This document shows, in pieces, positions 43,900 through 53,184 of a stretch of DNA of 64,000 nt. The notes under the pieces were generated by a model. The model was not told the DNA's origin, searched no databases, and saw only the letters and a list, made by a program, of their open reading frames with translations. Both the position numbers and the translations under genes were made by a program. The stretch's first letter is position 1. The number at the start of each line of letters is the position of its first letter. The stretch covers positions 124,001-188,000 of the forward strand of contig CAWJLO010000010.1 in the NCBI GenBank assembly GCA_963843685.1, written 5' to 3'. This DNA is from DASQHL01 sp963843685. GTDB lineage: Bacteria; Chloroflexota; Dehalococcoidia; DSTF01; JACRBR01.

Positions 43900-45650
43900 G
43901 TCACACCGTCCGTGACGTCGTCCTCGCCAAGCTCTTGCTCGAGCCGCTGGCGCCGGTCGAGCTGGGCGTACGGGCCGTCGCGCGCTACCAGTTCGGCGTG
44001 CGTGCCCCGTTCGACGATGCGACCGTCTTCGAGCACGACAATCTGGTCGGCCCAGCGCACGGCGGACACCCGGTGAGCGATGATCACGGCTGTTCGGCCG
44101 GCAATGTAGCCCCGCAGCCCTGCCAGGATGCGCTCCTCCGTATAGGCGTCCACGTGCGAGAGCGCGTCATCGAGGATGACGATGGGTGCTTCGCGGGCCA
44201 GGGCACGCGCGATCGCGGCGCGTTGTTTCTGCCCGCCGGACAGCGATACCCCACGCTCGCCAACCATGGTCTGCATGCCCATTGGGAGCTGAGGGAGATC
44301 GTTCGAGAGTTGCGCGAGCTCCACCGCCTGCTTGAGGTGTTCGGCGTCGACCTCACCCCCCCAGGTGACGTTCTCCTCCAGCGTGGCAGAGAAGAGGAAC
44401 GACTCTTGCGGCACGAACGCCACGGACCGATGCAACTGCTGCAGCGGAATGTCGCGCACGTCTACGCCGTCGATGGTCACACGACCGCTACGCACGTCAT
44501 AGACGCGCGCGATCAGGTTGACCAGGGTCGTCTTGCCCGAACCCGTCGGGCCGACGATGGCCAGCGTGGATCCAGCGGGTACGTCGAGCGCGACGTCGTG
44601 GAGCACCGGTCGATTGAAGTAGCCAAAACTCACCCGCTCGAACGTGATGCTGCCGCGCACCTGCGACAACGGTTTCACGCCCGGCGCATCGACGACGACC
44701 GGCTTGCGTGACAGCACTTCCTCTACGCGTTGCATAGAAGCCGCTGCCTGCTGGTACATGTTCAGCGTCCAGCCGAGCGTTACCATCGGCATCGAGAGCA
44801 GCACGATGTACGCGTTGAATTTGACGAAGTCACCGAGCGTGATCGCGCCGGACTTCACCTCCAATGCGCCGACGTAGATCACCACCACGGTACTAATACC
44901 GATCAGCACCGAGAGCATTGGCCAGAGCGCCATAGAGAGTCGGGCCCACGAGACGTTCGCCTCTTCGAACGCCTTCGTCTCGCGCTCGAACGCCGTGGCT
45001 TCGTTGCCTTCCTGCACGTACGCCTTGACGACTCGTGCCCCGGAGAAGTTCTCCTGTACGAACGTAGACAGGTTCCCGAACTGTGTTTGTACCGCGTGAT
45101 AGCGCTTCTCGATCACGCTGCCCACCCACACGAAGATCAGCGTAATGAAAGGCAACGGAAGGGCAGCGAGCAGCGCCAGCTTGACATCGATGGTCAGCAT
45201 GATGGCGAGGCCGGCAAGGAAGAGCATGATCGAACGGCTCAGGTCCATGAGGCCGGGGCCGAGGATTTCGCGGATGAGCGTGACGTCGTTCGAAACGCGC
45301 GCCATCAGGTCGCCGGTCTGGCTGTCCTGGAAGAACTTCTGATCGAGAGACTGGATGTGCGCGTACACATCGTTGCGCAGATCGTTCTCGATCTCGCGCG
45401 ACGAGCCGCTGACAAAGATGCGCGTGATGTAGCGGAGACCACTGTCCGCCGCCTGGATGCCGATTGTCAGGCCCGCGAAGAACCACAGCTTTCGCACCGT
45501 GACCCCGCTCCTGAGGCTGTCCACGGCAGCGCCCAGCACGTACGGCGCCATGATGCTCGCCGCGCACGCCAGCGCAAGCGCCAGCAGGCCAATCGACATC
45601 CGGAGGCGATACCGCAGAAGGTAGGGCCAGAGCCGCGTGAGGAAGCGCAC
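43896..45650 (-). CDS. ABC exporter half-transporter, partner subunit
   Basis: 584 residues from GTG 45650. The frame extends to 45809, but the added residues are not protein-like and cover a likely promoter (TACAAT near 45688 on this strand). Six membrane helices are followed by Walker A GPTGSGKTT, VPQESFLFSATLEEN, signature LSGGQKQR, and Walker B VILDDALSHVD, where the catalytic Glu is Asp. Together with the consensus downstream subunit, this suggests a heterodimeric exporter with one degenerate site (as in TM287/288 or BmrCD). The two genes overlap by 4 bases. Confidence 0.92.
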   Translation of the reverse strand: MRFLTRLWPYLLRYRLRMSIGLLALALACAASIMAPYVLGAAVDSLRSGVTVRKLWFFAGLTIGIQAADSGLRYITRIFVSGSSREIENDLRNDVYAHIQSLDQKFFQDSQTGDLMARVSNDVTLIREILGPGLMDLSRSIMLFLAGLAIMLTIDVKLALLAALPLPFITLIFVWVGSVIEKRYHAVQTQFGNLSTFVQENFSGARVVKAYVQEGNEATAFERETKAFEEANVSWARLSMALWPMLSVLIGISTVVVIYVGALEVKSGAITLGDFVKFNAYIVLLSMPMVTLGWTLNMYQQAAASMQRVEEVLSRKPVVVDAPGVKPLSQVRGSITFERVSFGYFNRPVLHDVALDVPAGSTLAIVGPTGSGKTTLVNLIARVYDVRSGRVTIDGVDVRDIPLQQLHRSVAFVPQESFLFSATLEENVTWGGEVDAEHLKQAVELAQLSNDLPQLPMGMQTMVGERGVSLSGGQKQRAAIARALAREAPIVILDDALSHVDAYTEERILAGLRGYIAGRTAVIIAHRVSAVRWADQIVVLEDGRIVERGTHAELVARDGPYAQLDRRQRLEQELGEDDVTDGVT

Positions 45651-45854
45651 GCCGAGCCTTTGACAAGTGTTACAAGCCGTCCATTGTAGGTGTCCGCCGG
45701 GCGGCGCGGTAGAGTACAATCGTTGCGTGGACACCCGAAGCGGGAATCGTGAGGAGCGCTTCAGGTATCTCTTGACACAACCGGGGTGATTGGGCAATTG
45801 TAGTGCCACTCGTCGAATCAGAGGGGACGCTTCTCTTGAAGGGAGACACGAGAA

Positions 45855-47594
45855 ATGGCCGGTAGCTACTGGGATAAGGTTGCTTCGCAGCGAGTGTCGC
45901 GACGGCGCGTGCTCCAGAGCGCAGGCGTCGCGGGCACGGCTGCCGGCGCCGTTTGGCTCGTGGGCTGCGGTGGCGGTTCGTCCACCGACAAGACGCCCGG
46001 CTCAGGCGCTACGGCGGCGGCGACACCCGGGGGTAACAGCGAAGTGCTGAATCCCGGCACAGCGCCGAAGGCCGGCGGCACCTACAACGTCGGGACGTCT
46101 GTCGACTTCGACACGTTCGACCCGCACATCTCGATCGCCGGAGGTGTCGCGTACTTTCCAAAGCTCTACAACGCCGTCATTAACCGCTCCCCTCGCGACA
46201 ACGCGTTCCGATTCAATGACCTCGCAGAGAGCCTCGAGCAGCCGGACGACGTCACCTACGTGTTCACGCTTCGCGACAACGTCATGATCGGGCCAAACCA
46301 ATTGGGGGTGCCCGAGCGTGCAATGGACGGCAACGACATCAAGGCCTCGTTCGACCGCATCAAGAACCTGCCCCAGTCGAACGCGTACGCCTTCGTCGGA
46401 GAGTGGATCGACTCCGTCGACGTGTCGGCCGACGGAAAAACGGTCACCATCAAGACCCCCAAGCCCTACGGGTACTTCTTCCTCCGCATCGGCGGCGCGA
46501 TCAACCTGATCGTCCCGAAGGAACTCATTGACCAGGCTGACAAGATGAAGTCGGCGTCGGCCGGCGGCGGGCCGTACGTGCTGAACCCGGGGCAGTACAC
46601 GGAGGGTCAGAACGCGACCCTGACGCGCAACACGTCGTACTACCGCAAGGACGAAGCCAACAACAACGCGCAGCTCCCGTACATCGACAACATCACCGTC
46701 AAGATCATTGCGGATCGATCCGCTCAGCAGACAGCATTCCGCTCCCAGCAGATCGACCAGTACACGCCACAGAACGTCGACGAGACGAACTCTCTGAACT
46801 CCGGCAACCAGTACCCAGTCAACAAGGACTCCACCAACACGTTCATCGCCTTCACGATGAATCCCACGAAGGACCCCTGGAAGGACGACCGTGTCCGCAT
46901 GGCTGCGATGTACGCCATTAACCGACAGGACTACGTCGACCGCGTGTACAAGGGAGAGGCGCAGGGGGACGGGCTCGTGCACTGGTCGCTCGGCGACTAC
47001 GCGTTGCCGCCGGATGAACTCGAGAAGCTGCAGGGATGGGACCCGCAGAAGTCGAAGGACATGATCAAGGCAGCCACAGGCAAGGACACGCTCGACATCA
47101 ACGTCATGTGGCCGGCGGACTCGATCATTGAGGAGCACAACCAGCACCTGCCGATCTGGCTCCAGCAGATGGCCGACGCCGGGTTCAACGTTGGCAAGGA
47201 CCCGCAAGCGTTTGGCACCTGGCTCGACAATTACACAAACCTCAAGTACGACGCGAGTCTCGCGCTCAACCAGGTGTACGAGTACGCCGAGTTCGAGATG
47301 GACTTCGAGCACTCCGAAGGGCCGGCGCGCAACCACATCTATACGATCGGGGTCGGAGCGCTGTACCCAGAGATCGATCAGGCCATCGACGACTCCAAGG
47401 CGGTCACGGACACGGTCCAGCAGGCGGCCAAGGTCCAGGACGTCCAGCGGCAGATCTACGCGAAGGGACCGATGTTCCTCCCGATCGTTACGCCCTACTC
47501 GTTCACCCTGTACCAGCCGTACGTGAAGTCGATCCCGGTGCAGATCGGTGCGTCCTCGCTGTTCATCACGACGACGTATCTGGACAAGGCGTAG
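45855..47594 (+). CDS. Peptide/nickel-type ABC transporter substrate-binding lipoprotein (Tat-exported)
   Basis: 579-residue family 5 solute-binding protein. The N terminus has a twin-Arg motif SRRRVL (15-20), a hydrophobic stretch and a lipobox ending in Cys38 (LVGC), so it should be exported folded by Tat and anchored as a lipoprotein; tatB-tatC are in this window. The mature part has the FDTFDPHIS start, NGNDIKASFDRI-like, TVTIKTPKPYGYF and WKDDRVRMAAMYAINRQDYV blocks. It binds peptides or similar ligands. GAAGGGAG lies upstream of the ATG. TTGACA at 45772 may belong to its promoter. Two permease genes follow. Confidence 0.93.
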   Translation: MAGSYWDKVASQRVSRRRVLQSAGVAGTAAGAVWLVGCGGGSSTDKTPGSGATAAATPGGNSEVLNPGTAPKAGGTYNVGTSVDFDTFDPHISIAGGVAYFPKLYNAVINRSPRDNAFRFNDLAESLEQPDDVTYVFTLRDNVMIGPNQLGVPERAMDGNDIKASFDRIKNLPQSNAYAFVGEWIDSVDVSADGKTVTIKTPKPYGYFFLRIGGAINLIVPKELIDQADKMKSASAGGGPYVLNPGQYTEGQNATLTRNTSYYRKDEANNNAQLPYIDNITVKIIADRSAQQTAFRSQQIDQYTPQNVDETNSLNSGNQYPVNKDSTNTFIAFTMNPTKDPWKDDRVRMAAMYAINRQDYVDRVYKGEAQGDGLVHWSLGDYALPPDELEKLQGWDPQKSKDMIKAATGKDTLDINVMWPADSIIEEHNQHLPIWLQQMADAGFNVGKDPQAFGTWLDNYTNLKYDASLALNQVYEYAEFEMDFEHSEGPARNHIYTIGVGALYPEIDQAIDDSKAVTDTVQQAAKVQDVQRQIYAKGPMFLPIVTPYSFTLYQPYVKSIPVQIGASSLFITTTYLDKA

Positions 47595-47624
47595 CGACGA
47601 GGTAAGGGACCCAGGGCACCGCGA

Positions 47625-48611
47625 ATGCAGACGTTCATCCTCCGCAGGCTCTTGATCGGGGTTGTCATCCTCTTCATCCTGTCGGTGCTCGTGTTCACGC
47701 TGCTCAGCGTCGTCCCGGGCAACCCGGCGATCCAACGCTGTGGCTTGGGATGCAAACCAGAGCAGATCAAAGCCATCGAGCATGAGCTCGGGATCGACAA
47801 ACCGCTGTTCCCGCTGGAGTTGGCGCCGCTTCCCGAGATACACAACCACAGTCAGTACGGCGACTGGTTGGCTAACCTCGTCAAAGGCGACCTGGGAGAG
47901 TCGAGCTACTACAACGTGGCGGTCACGACCTCAATCCGGCACCGACTGCCCGTAACGTTCGAGTTGATGCTTCTGACGATGATCTTCACGATCGGCATCG
48001 GCATCCCGTTCGGCGTCGTCTCAGCTCTCTTCCGCAACTCGCCTCTCGACTACTCCGTCCGCCTGACGGCCATTTTTGGCCTCTCGGTGCCAAGTTTTTG
48101 GGTCGCGACCATGGTCCTCCTCGTGCCACTAGCAATTTGGGGATACTCTCCCCCGATTGGACGGACAGTCGCGTTCTCCGCAGATCCGTGGGGCAACTTC
48201 AAGCAGTTCGCCCCGGCCGCCGCATGCCTCGCGCTCGGCTCGGCCGCTGGCATCATGCGCCTCGCGCGATCGTCACTCCTGGAGGTACTCCGGCAAGACT
48301 ACATGCGGACAGCGCGCGCCAAGGGGTTGCGCGACCGCGTGGTGATCCTCCGGCACGCGATGAAGAACTCATTGATCCCGGTCGTCACCGTGCTGGGGTT
48401 GCAGATGGCCGGCCTTCTCGGTGGCGCTGTGATCATCGAGCAGATCTTTACGCTGCCAGGTTTGGGCCAATACATCTTCGTGGAGCTGTTCAACAAGGAT
48501 TTCCAGGTCGTACAAACCATGACCATGTACGTGGGTATTGTCGTGATCTTGCTCAACCTGGCGGTGGACGTAAGCTACGCGTGGTTTGACCCACGCATTC
48601 GGTACTCGTAG
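47625..48611 (+). CDS. Peptide-type ABC transporter permease (DppB family)
   Basis: 328 residues, six predicted membrane helices. The N terminus FILRRLLIGVVILFILSVLVFTLLSVVPG, split by the usual periplasmic loop, and PFGVVSALFRNSPLDYSVRL are DppB-like. The coupling helix reads YMRTARAKGLRDRVVILRHAMKNSLIPV (EAA motif). It ends in YAWFDPRIRYS, the standard DppB tail. It lies 30 bases after the binding-protein gene and 10 before the second permease. Confidence 0.93.
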   Translation: MQTFILRRLLIGVVILFILSVLVFTLLSVVPGNPAIQRCGLGCKPEQIKAIEHELGIDKPLFPLELAPLPEIHNHSQYGDWLANLVKGDLGESSYYNVAVTTSIRHRLPVTFELMLLTMIFTIGIGIPFGVVSALFRNSPLDYSVRLTAIFGLSVPSFWVATMVLLVPLAIWGYSPPIGRTVAFSADPWGNFKQFAPAAACLALGSAAGIMRLARSSLLEVLRQDYMRTARAKGLRDRVVILRHAMKNSLIPVVTVLGLQMAGLLGGAVIIEQIFTLPGLGQYIFVELFNKDFQVVQTMTMYVGIVVILLNLAVDVSYAWFDPRIRYS

Positions 48612-48621
48612 GGAGAGATCC

Positions 48622-49545
48622 GTGGCCAAGGACGTCATCGTCGGAACGCCAAGCATCTCTGCGGGGATGTTCGACGAGGCTGAGCGCGGCGTTCTGATGC
48701 GCACGCTGCGCCAATCATGGGTGTTGACACGCCGCAACCCGCTTGGCTTCCTCGGCCTCGTCATCATCGTGGCCTTCGCGCTCATCGCGGTCTTTGCGCC
48801 CTGGCTTGCGCCCTACGGGTTGAACGACTTCAGAGCGGGGCAGCCCAACGAGAGCATGTCGATACATCATTGGTTTGGCACTGACGGCATCGGGCGGGAC
48901 ACGCTGAGCCGCGACATATACGGGGCGCGAATCTCGCTCTCGGTGGCGTTCGTCTCTGTCCTCGGCGGAGCCGCACTTGGCACGCTGTTCGGCATCATCT
49001 CCGGCTACAGCGGGGGCCTCATCGACTCGCTCACGCAACGCGTCGTCGACACAGCGATCGCCTTCCCGGGGTTGCTGCTGCTCCTGATCATCGTCCAGAC
49101 GTTCGGACCGTCGTTCTGGACGGTGGTCTTTGCCATCATGATCGGCATCGTTCCGGGGGTCACCCGGGTCGTACGTGGCGCCGCACTGTCGGAGAAGAAC
49201 AACCAGTATGTGGAATCCGCACGCGCCATCGGAGCGTCGACGCCGCGCGTGCTGCTGCGCCACATCCTCCCGAACGTGCTCGCCCTCGCGATCGTCATCA
49301 TGACGACACTTCTGGGCGCGGCGATCCTGGCGGAAGCTTCGCTCTCTTTCCTCGGGCTCGGCATCCCCGCGCCGGCGGCGTCCTGGGGACGCGACCTCAG
49401 CGAGGCGCGCAACAACTTCCCCATCCGGATCCCTCAGGCGTTCTTCCCCGGTGCTGCGATTACACTCACGGTGCTGGGATTCAACATCCTCGGCGACGCG
49501 ATCCGAGACATCGCCGACCCACGGCTCCGCGGCAGTCAGTCCTGA
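48622..49545 (+). CDS. Peptide-type ABC transporter permease (DppC family)
   Basis: 307 residues from GTG 48622, which has GGGAGAGA upstream; an earlier in-frame ATG lies inside the dppB-like gene. DppC signatures are NPLGFLGLVIIVAFALIAVF, HHWFGTDGIGRDTLSRDIYGARISL, the coupling helix YVESARAIGASTPRVLLRHILPN and the end LGDAIRDIADPRLRGS. The dppD/dppF ATPase genes that normally follow are absent; a hydrolase gene with its own promoter follows instead, so ATPases must come from elsewhere in the genome. Confidence 0.93.
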   Translation: MAKDVIVGTPSISAGMFDEAERGVLMRTLRQSWVLTRRNPLGFLGLVIIVAFALIAVFAPWLAPYGLNDFRAGQPNESMSIHHWFGTDGIGRDTLSRDIYGARISLSVAFVSVLGGAALGTLFGIISGYSGGLIDSLTQRVVDTAIAFPGLLLLLIIVQTFGPSFWTVVFAIMIGIVPGVTRVVRGAALSEKNNQYVESARAIGASTPRVLLRHILPNVLALAIVIMTTLLGAAILAEASLSFLGLGIPAPAASWGRDLSEARNNFPIRIPQAFFPGAAITLTVLGFNILGDAIRDIADPRLRGSQS

Positions 49546-49650
49546 TCTGACGCTCATTTCTCACGGCGCAACCCGAGCCTTCCACGAGCCCTTCGCGTTC
49601 GTCTCTTCTCCCGCGCACGTGAAGCTGGATTCCCGATCTGGCTGTCATCC

Positions 49651-49679
49651 TTGACCGCGCGTCGGCGGTCGCGTAGTTT
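49651..49679 (+). promoter_or_regulatory. Promoter of the alpha/beta hydrolase gene at 49712
   Basis: TTGACC (49651-49656), a 17-base spacer and TAGTTT (49674-49679) form a sigma-70-type promoter. GAAGGGG precedes the TTG start by 6 bases, so this gene has a short normal leader rather than a leaderless one. It implies expression separate from the permeases. Confidence 0.5.
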
Positions 49680-49711
49680 CCCAGTTGCCAGGTTGGAAGA
49701 AGGGGAATCAA

Positions 49712-50569
49712 TTGCAGGACGAGCCCGTCTCTCGATACTACTGGTCCCAACGGCTCCGACTTCATTACGCGGTCTGGGGAGATGAGGCGAATCCACCCCT
49801 GTTCCTGATCCACGGTAACCGCGACCATGCGCGCACGTGGGACCACGTCGCGAGGCGGCTCAAGGATCGGTACTGCGTGTACGCTCCCGACTTGCGGGGG
49901 CACGGTGACAGCGCCTGGGCGGTGGGCGGCCAGTACAGCCTGCCCGAGTTTGTGCTGGACATCGCGATGCTGGGCGAGGAAGTGAACCGCTATCCGCTGA
50001 CCATCGTGGGGCACTCGCTCGGGGGAGCCGTGACGCTGGAGTACGCCGGGGTGTTCCCCCAGCATGTGCAGAAGATCGCGGCCATCGAGGGATTAGGGCC
50101 GCGGGTCGCCGAGCCGACGCCGGCATCCCGCCGCATGCGTGACTGGATCGGCCACATGCGGGACTTCGATAAACGTACGCCTCGCCGCTACTCTTCGTTT
50201 GAGGACGCCGTCCGCCGCATGCGAGAGGAGAACCCACACCTCACGGCGGAGATGGCTCACCACCTCACGAAACACGGGATGCGGAGGCACGAGGACGGGT
50301 CGCTGACATGGAAGTTCGACAACTACGTGCGACTCCACTCCCCGTACGAGTTCAACATCGCCGAGGCGCGCGAGATCTGGAATCAGATCCGCTGCCCGGT
50401 CCTGCTGGTGCGGGGATCCGAAAGCTGGGCAACCGATCCTGAAGCTGACGGCAAGGCATCGGCGTTCCACAATTACACACCTGTGCTCGTGAAAGACGCC
50501 GGCCACTGGGTCCACCACGACCAGCTCGACACGTTCTTGGGGATTCTGGACGACTTTCTCGCCAGATAG
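49712..50569 (+). CDS. Alpha/beta-fold hydrolase
   Basis: 285 residues from TTG 49712 (GAAGGGG upstream; the frame extends to a TTG at 49685). FLIHGNRDHARTW gives the oxyanion region, DLRGHGDS is a typical strand-loop, the nucleophile is Ser in VGHSLGGAV, and the catalytic His lies in KDAGHWVHHDQLD. Asp or Glu near LLVRGSESWATDPE completes the triad. The lid domain has many Arg residues (RRMRDWIGHMRDFDKRTPRR). The substrate is unknown. It converges directly with opcA with no gap. Confidence 0.88.
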   Translation: MQDEPVSRYYWSQRLRLHYAVWGDEANPPLFLIHGNRDHARTWDHVARRLKDRYCVYAPDLRGHGDSAWAVGGQYSLPEFVLDIAMLGEEVNRYPLTIVGHSLGGAVTLEYAGVFPQHVQKIAAIEGLGPRVAEPTPASRRMRDWIGHMRDFDKRTPRRYSSFEDAVRRMREENPHLTAEMAHHLTKHGMRRHEDGSLTWKFDNYVRLHSPYEFNIAEAREIWNQIRCPVLLVRGSESWATDPEADGKASAFHNYTPVLVKDAGHWVHHDQLDTFLGILDDFLAR

Positions 50570-51661
50570 TCAGCCAATAACGGAGAGGATCGCCCGCATG
50601 GCGTCTACCTCAACAGACGTCGCGCTCGCGTCGTCGAGCGCGTGCAGCATCACGTCCGCATCCTCCGTGGGGTAGGGAGCGACGGTACGGTGGTCCGATG
50701 CATCGCCCCAGTCCTCGCGTATGTGGATATGGCCACTGTCGGTGTGGAGCTGGATGAGGAAGACGGCTCCCTTCGCGCGAAGGCGCACTTCCCGTGTAGG
50801 GACGCCGCCAGGATCGGCCGATACAGAAACCGAGATGCCGCGTGTCCCGTCGTAGAGCGTGGCGCTGAATCCATCGGCACGCTCCGTGACGTCCGCCGGC
50901 GACAACCCGAGCCGAGAGACGAACCAGCCGGCGAGCAGCAGGGCCTCCGTCGACGGCCTCGTCGCACCGCCCACGATCTCGATCGACTGGAGCGTCAAGA
51001 GCTGATGCTGGGCCTCAGGATTGTCGAAGAACTGTGCGACCGTCGCCCGCCAACCCGCCAGCCGGTGCCAGGCGAGATCGGTGACGACGATCGCCCGATC
51101 ATCGCGGATAGCCAGGGCGTCTTCGTACGCCATCAGCGGTTTTTCCGTTCGCGCGCTGTCCACGAAGACGCGGTCGGCGGCCTCGAGCAGTTCCTCGGTC
51201 AGATCCCCTGTCAGATCGCAGCTCTCCACGAGCCAGATCTCGACCGACACCTCCGGCACGAGCAAGGCGAGCACCGCCGACGCCAGGGCGCGCCCGTGAT
51301 CAGGATCGCCGCGAAGCACCACTTCCTCAGAACAGACGTGCCGCCGCCCGTTGCCAATACGCCAGCAGTGGGCGGAAAGCGACGCAGTGACCTCGGACGC
51401 GGCGGCATCGAGAGAAGCGAGAATCCCCCGGCATGGATACCGCTGCGGCATCACCTCCATGACGCGCTCAAAGGCCTGCTCTGAAGCTGCACCCGCACCA
51501 ACAGCCACGAGATTGAACAGTCGCAGGCGGACCGACGACGCGTCGTACCGGTCATCAGAGGCATCCTGCCAGATGCTGTCGAATGCGCGCTCGATCTCGG
51601 TAGGCTCGATGCCGACAGGACGCGCGGCGATTCGCTCAATTGCTGCTACATTCGATGCCAT
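50570..51661 (-). CDS. opcA: Glucose-6-phosphate dehydrogenase assembly protein OpcA
   Basis: 363 residues. OpcA promotes assembly and redox activation of glucose-6-phosphate dehydrogenase in cyanobacteria and actinobacteria. Family features are SVRLRLFNLVAVGA, CRGILASLDAAASEVTASLS, the Cys in HVCSEEVVLRG, DHGRALASAVLALLVPEVSV and DLTGDLTEELLEAADRVFVDS. It overlaps the zwf stop by 16 bases, the expected partner gene, and is the last gene of the pentose-phosphate operon. Confidence 0.92.
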   Translation of the reverse strand: MASNVAAIERIAARPVGIEPTEIERAFDSIWQDASDDRYDASSVRLRLFNLVAVGAGAASEQAFERVMEVMPQRYPCRGILASLDAAASEVTASLSAHCWRIGNGRRHVCSEEVVLRGDPDHGRALASAVLALLVPEVSVEIWLVESCDLTGDLTEELLEAADRVFVDSARTEKPLMAYEDALAIRDDRAIVVTDLAWHRLAGWRATVAQFFDNPEAQHQLLTLQSIEIVGGATRPSTEALLLAGWFVSRLGLSPADVTERADGFSATLYDGTRGISVSVSADPGGVPTREVRLRAKGAVFLIQLHTDSGHIHIREDWGDASDHRTVAPYPTEDADVMLHALDDASATSVEVDAMRAILSVIG

Positions 51662-53184
51662 TCGCGTCCGTCACGTTCTATGAGCTGGCGCGCGCCACCG
51701 GGCCCCCAGCTACCGGCCTCGTAGGTTTCTAGTGGTGATTCGGCGCCCCTCCACGCCTCCAGCACGGGCGTGAGCAACTCCCAGGCCAACTCGACGCCGT
51801 CCCATCGCGTGAAGAGCGTCGAGTCGCCGAGCATTGCGTCGAGAAGCAACCGCTCGTAGGCCTCCGGCGCCTCGACGCCAAACGAGGATCCGTAGCGGAA
51901 GTCCATATTCACGGGACGGACGTCAGAGCGTGTCCCCGGCACCTTCGCGCCGAAACGCAGCGATATGCCTTCGTCCGGCTGGATCCGGAGCACGAGCAGA
52001 TTCGGAGCAGGGTTATCGCCCCCCATCTCGCGGAACAGGTGAAGCGGCGCGGTCTTGAACGTGATCGCGACTTCGGTCGCGCGCTTCGGCAACCGCTTGC
52101 CGACGCGGAGGTAGAAGGGGACGCCTGCCCAACGCCAGTTCTCGACTTCAAGCTTAAGTGCCGCGAAGGTTTCGGTGGTGGAGTCGGGCGCCACACCGTC
52201 TTCGTTCCTGTACGCCGGCACGTCCTGGCCCAGGATCGCGCCGGCGGCGTACTGCGCACGCACGGTGTCCGTTGCGGGGTGCTCAATGGGCACGATCGCC
52301 TGGAACACCTTCGCCTTTTCGTCGCGGACGGCGTCACCGTGGAATGACGCGACGGGCTCCATCGCGACGAGCGAGAGCACCTGCAAGAGGTGATTCTGCA
52401 CCATGTCGCGCAAAGCCCCGGCGCCCTCGTAGTAGGACCCGCGGCCCTCTACACCCACCGTCTCAGCGACGGACACCTGCACATTCTCCACGTACCGTCG
52501 GTTCCACACGGGCTCGAAGATGCCGTTGCCAAAACGGAAGACGAGAATGTTCTGGACGGTCTCCTTGCCCAAATAGTGGTCGATGCGGTAAATCTGGCGC
52601 TCCCGGAAGACAACGCCCAGATCCTGATTGAGCTGCCGCGCCGATGCGAGGTCTCGGCCGAACGGCTTTTCAACAACGAGCCGCGTCCAGCCCCCCTCAG
52701 CACTACCGCGGACGAGACCTGCTTCGCCGAGACGCGCGGCGATCGTCGCGTAGACAGGTGGCGGGGTGGCGAGGTAGAACAGCCGGTTCCCCGAAGCGCC
52801 ATGACTATGATCCTGTTTGGCGAGCCGCTCGGCTAGGCGTGTGTAGCCGGCGGCATCGGAGAAATCGGCGCTCACGTAGTGCAGTTCACGGGCGAACGTC
52901 GCCCAGATGTCTTCCTGCAGAGGTTCACGGGAGAACTTTGCGACGGCCTCCTTCATCGCCGAACGGAACTGCTCGTCGGACCAGTCGCGGCGCGAGAACC
53001 CCACAACTGAGAACCCACCCGGTAGCAGACGCTCGCGCGCCAGATTGTAGAGCGCCGGCATGAGCTTCCGGGCGGTCAGGTCACCCGATGCGCCGAACAC
53101 CACGACGGCGCATGCCTCGGGCGCGCGTGCCAGGCGCAGGCCGGTACGGAACGGATTGGTCGCGGGCGCGGTGCCGGTCGTCAC
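51646..53184 (-). CDS. zwf: Glucose-6-phosphate 1-dehydrogenase
   Basis: First enzyme of the oxidative pentose phosphate pathway; makes 6-phosphogluconolactone and NADPH. 512 residues from GTG 53184, whose GTGA overlaps the gnd stop; the frame extends upstream, but those residues are gnd shadow. It has nucleotide-binding VVFGASGDLTARKLMPALYN, the active-site RIDHYLGKETVQN near residue 200, a PFYLRVGKRLPKR block and RPVNMDFRYG. opcA overlaps its end. 6-phosphogluconolactonase is not encoded in the window. Confidence 0.96.
   Translation of the reverse strand: MTTGTAPATNPFRTGLRLARAPEACAVVVFGASGDLTARKLMPALYNLARERLLPGGFSVVGFSRRDWSDEQFRSAMKEAVAKFSREPLQEDIWATFARELHYVSADFSDAAGYTRLAERLAKQDHSHGASGNRLFYLATPPPVYATIAARLGEAGLVRGSAEGGWTRLVVEKPFGRDLASARQLNQDLGVVFRERQIYRIDHYLGKETVQNILVFRFGNGIFEPVWNRRYVENVQVSVAETVGVEGRGSYYEGAGALRDMVQNHLLQVLSLVAMEPVASFHGDAVRDEKAKVFQAIVPIEHPATDTVRAQYAAGAILGQDVPAYRNEDGVAPDSTTETFAALKLEVENWRWAGVPFYLRVGKRLPKRATEVAITFKTAPLHLFREMGGDNPAPNLLVLRIQPDEGISLRFGAKVPGTRSDVRPVNMDFRYGSSFGVEAPEAYERLLLDAMLGDSTLFTRWDGVELAWELLTPVLEAWRGAESPLETYEAGSWGPGGARQLIERDGREWHRM

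Noticed and set aside
45651..45809. N-terminal extension of the ABC exporter gene to an ATG at 45809
   Set aside because: The extra residues are not membrane-domain-like and cover a likely promoter. GTG 45650 gives the normal exporter length.
46002..47849. 615-codon open frame on the minus strand
   Set aside because: Antisense shadow of the peptide-binding protein and permease genes; Arg/Val/Asp-rich with no recognisable motif.
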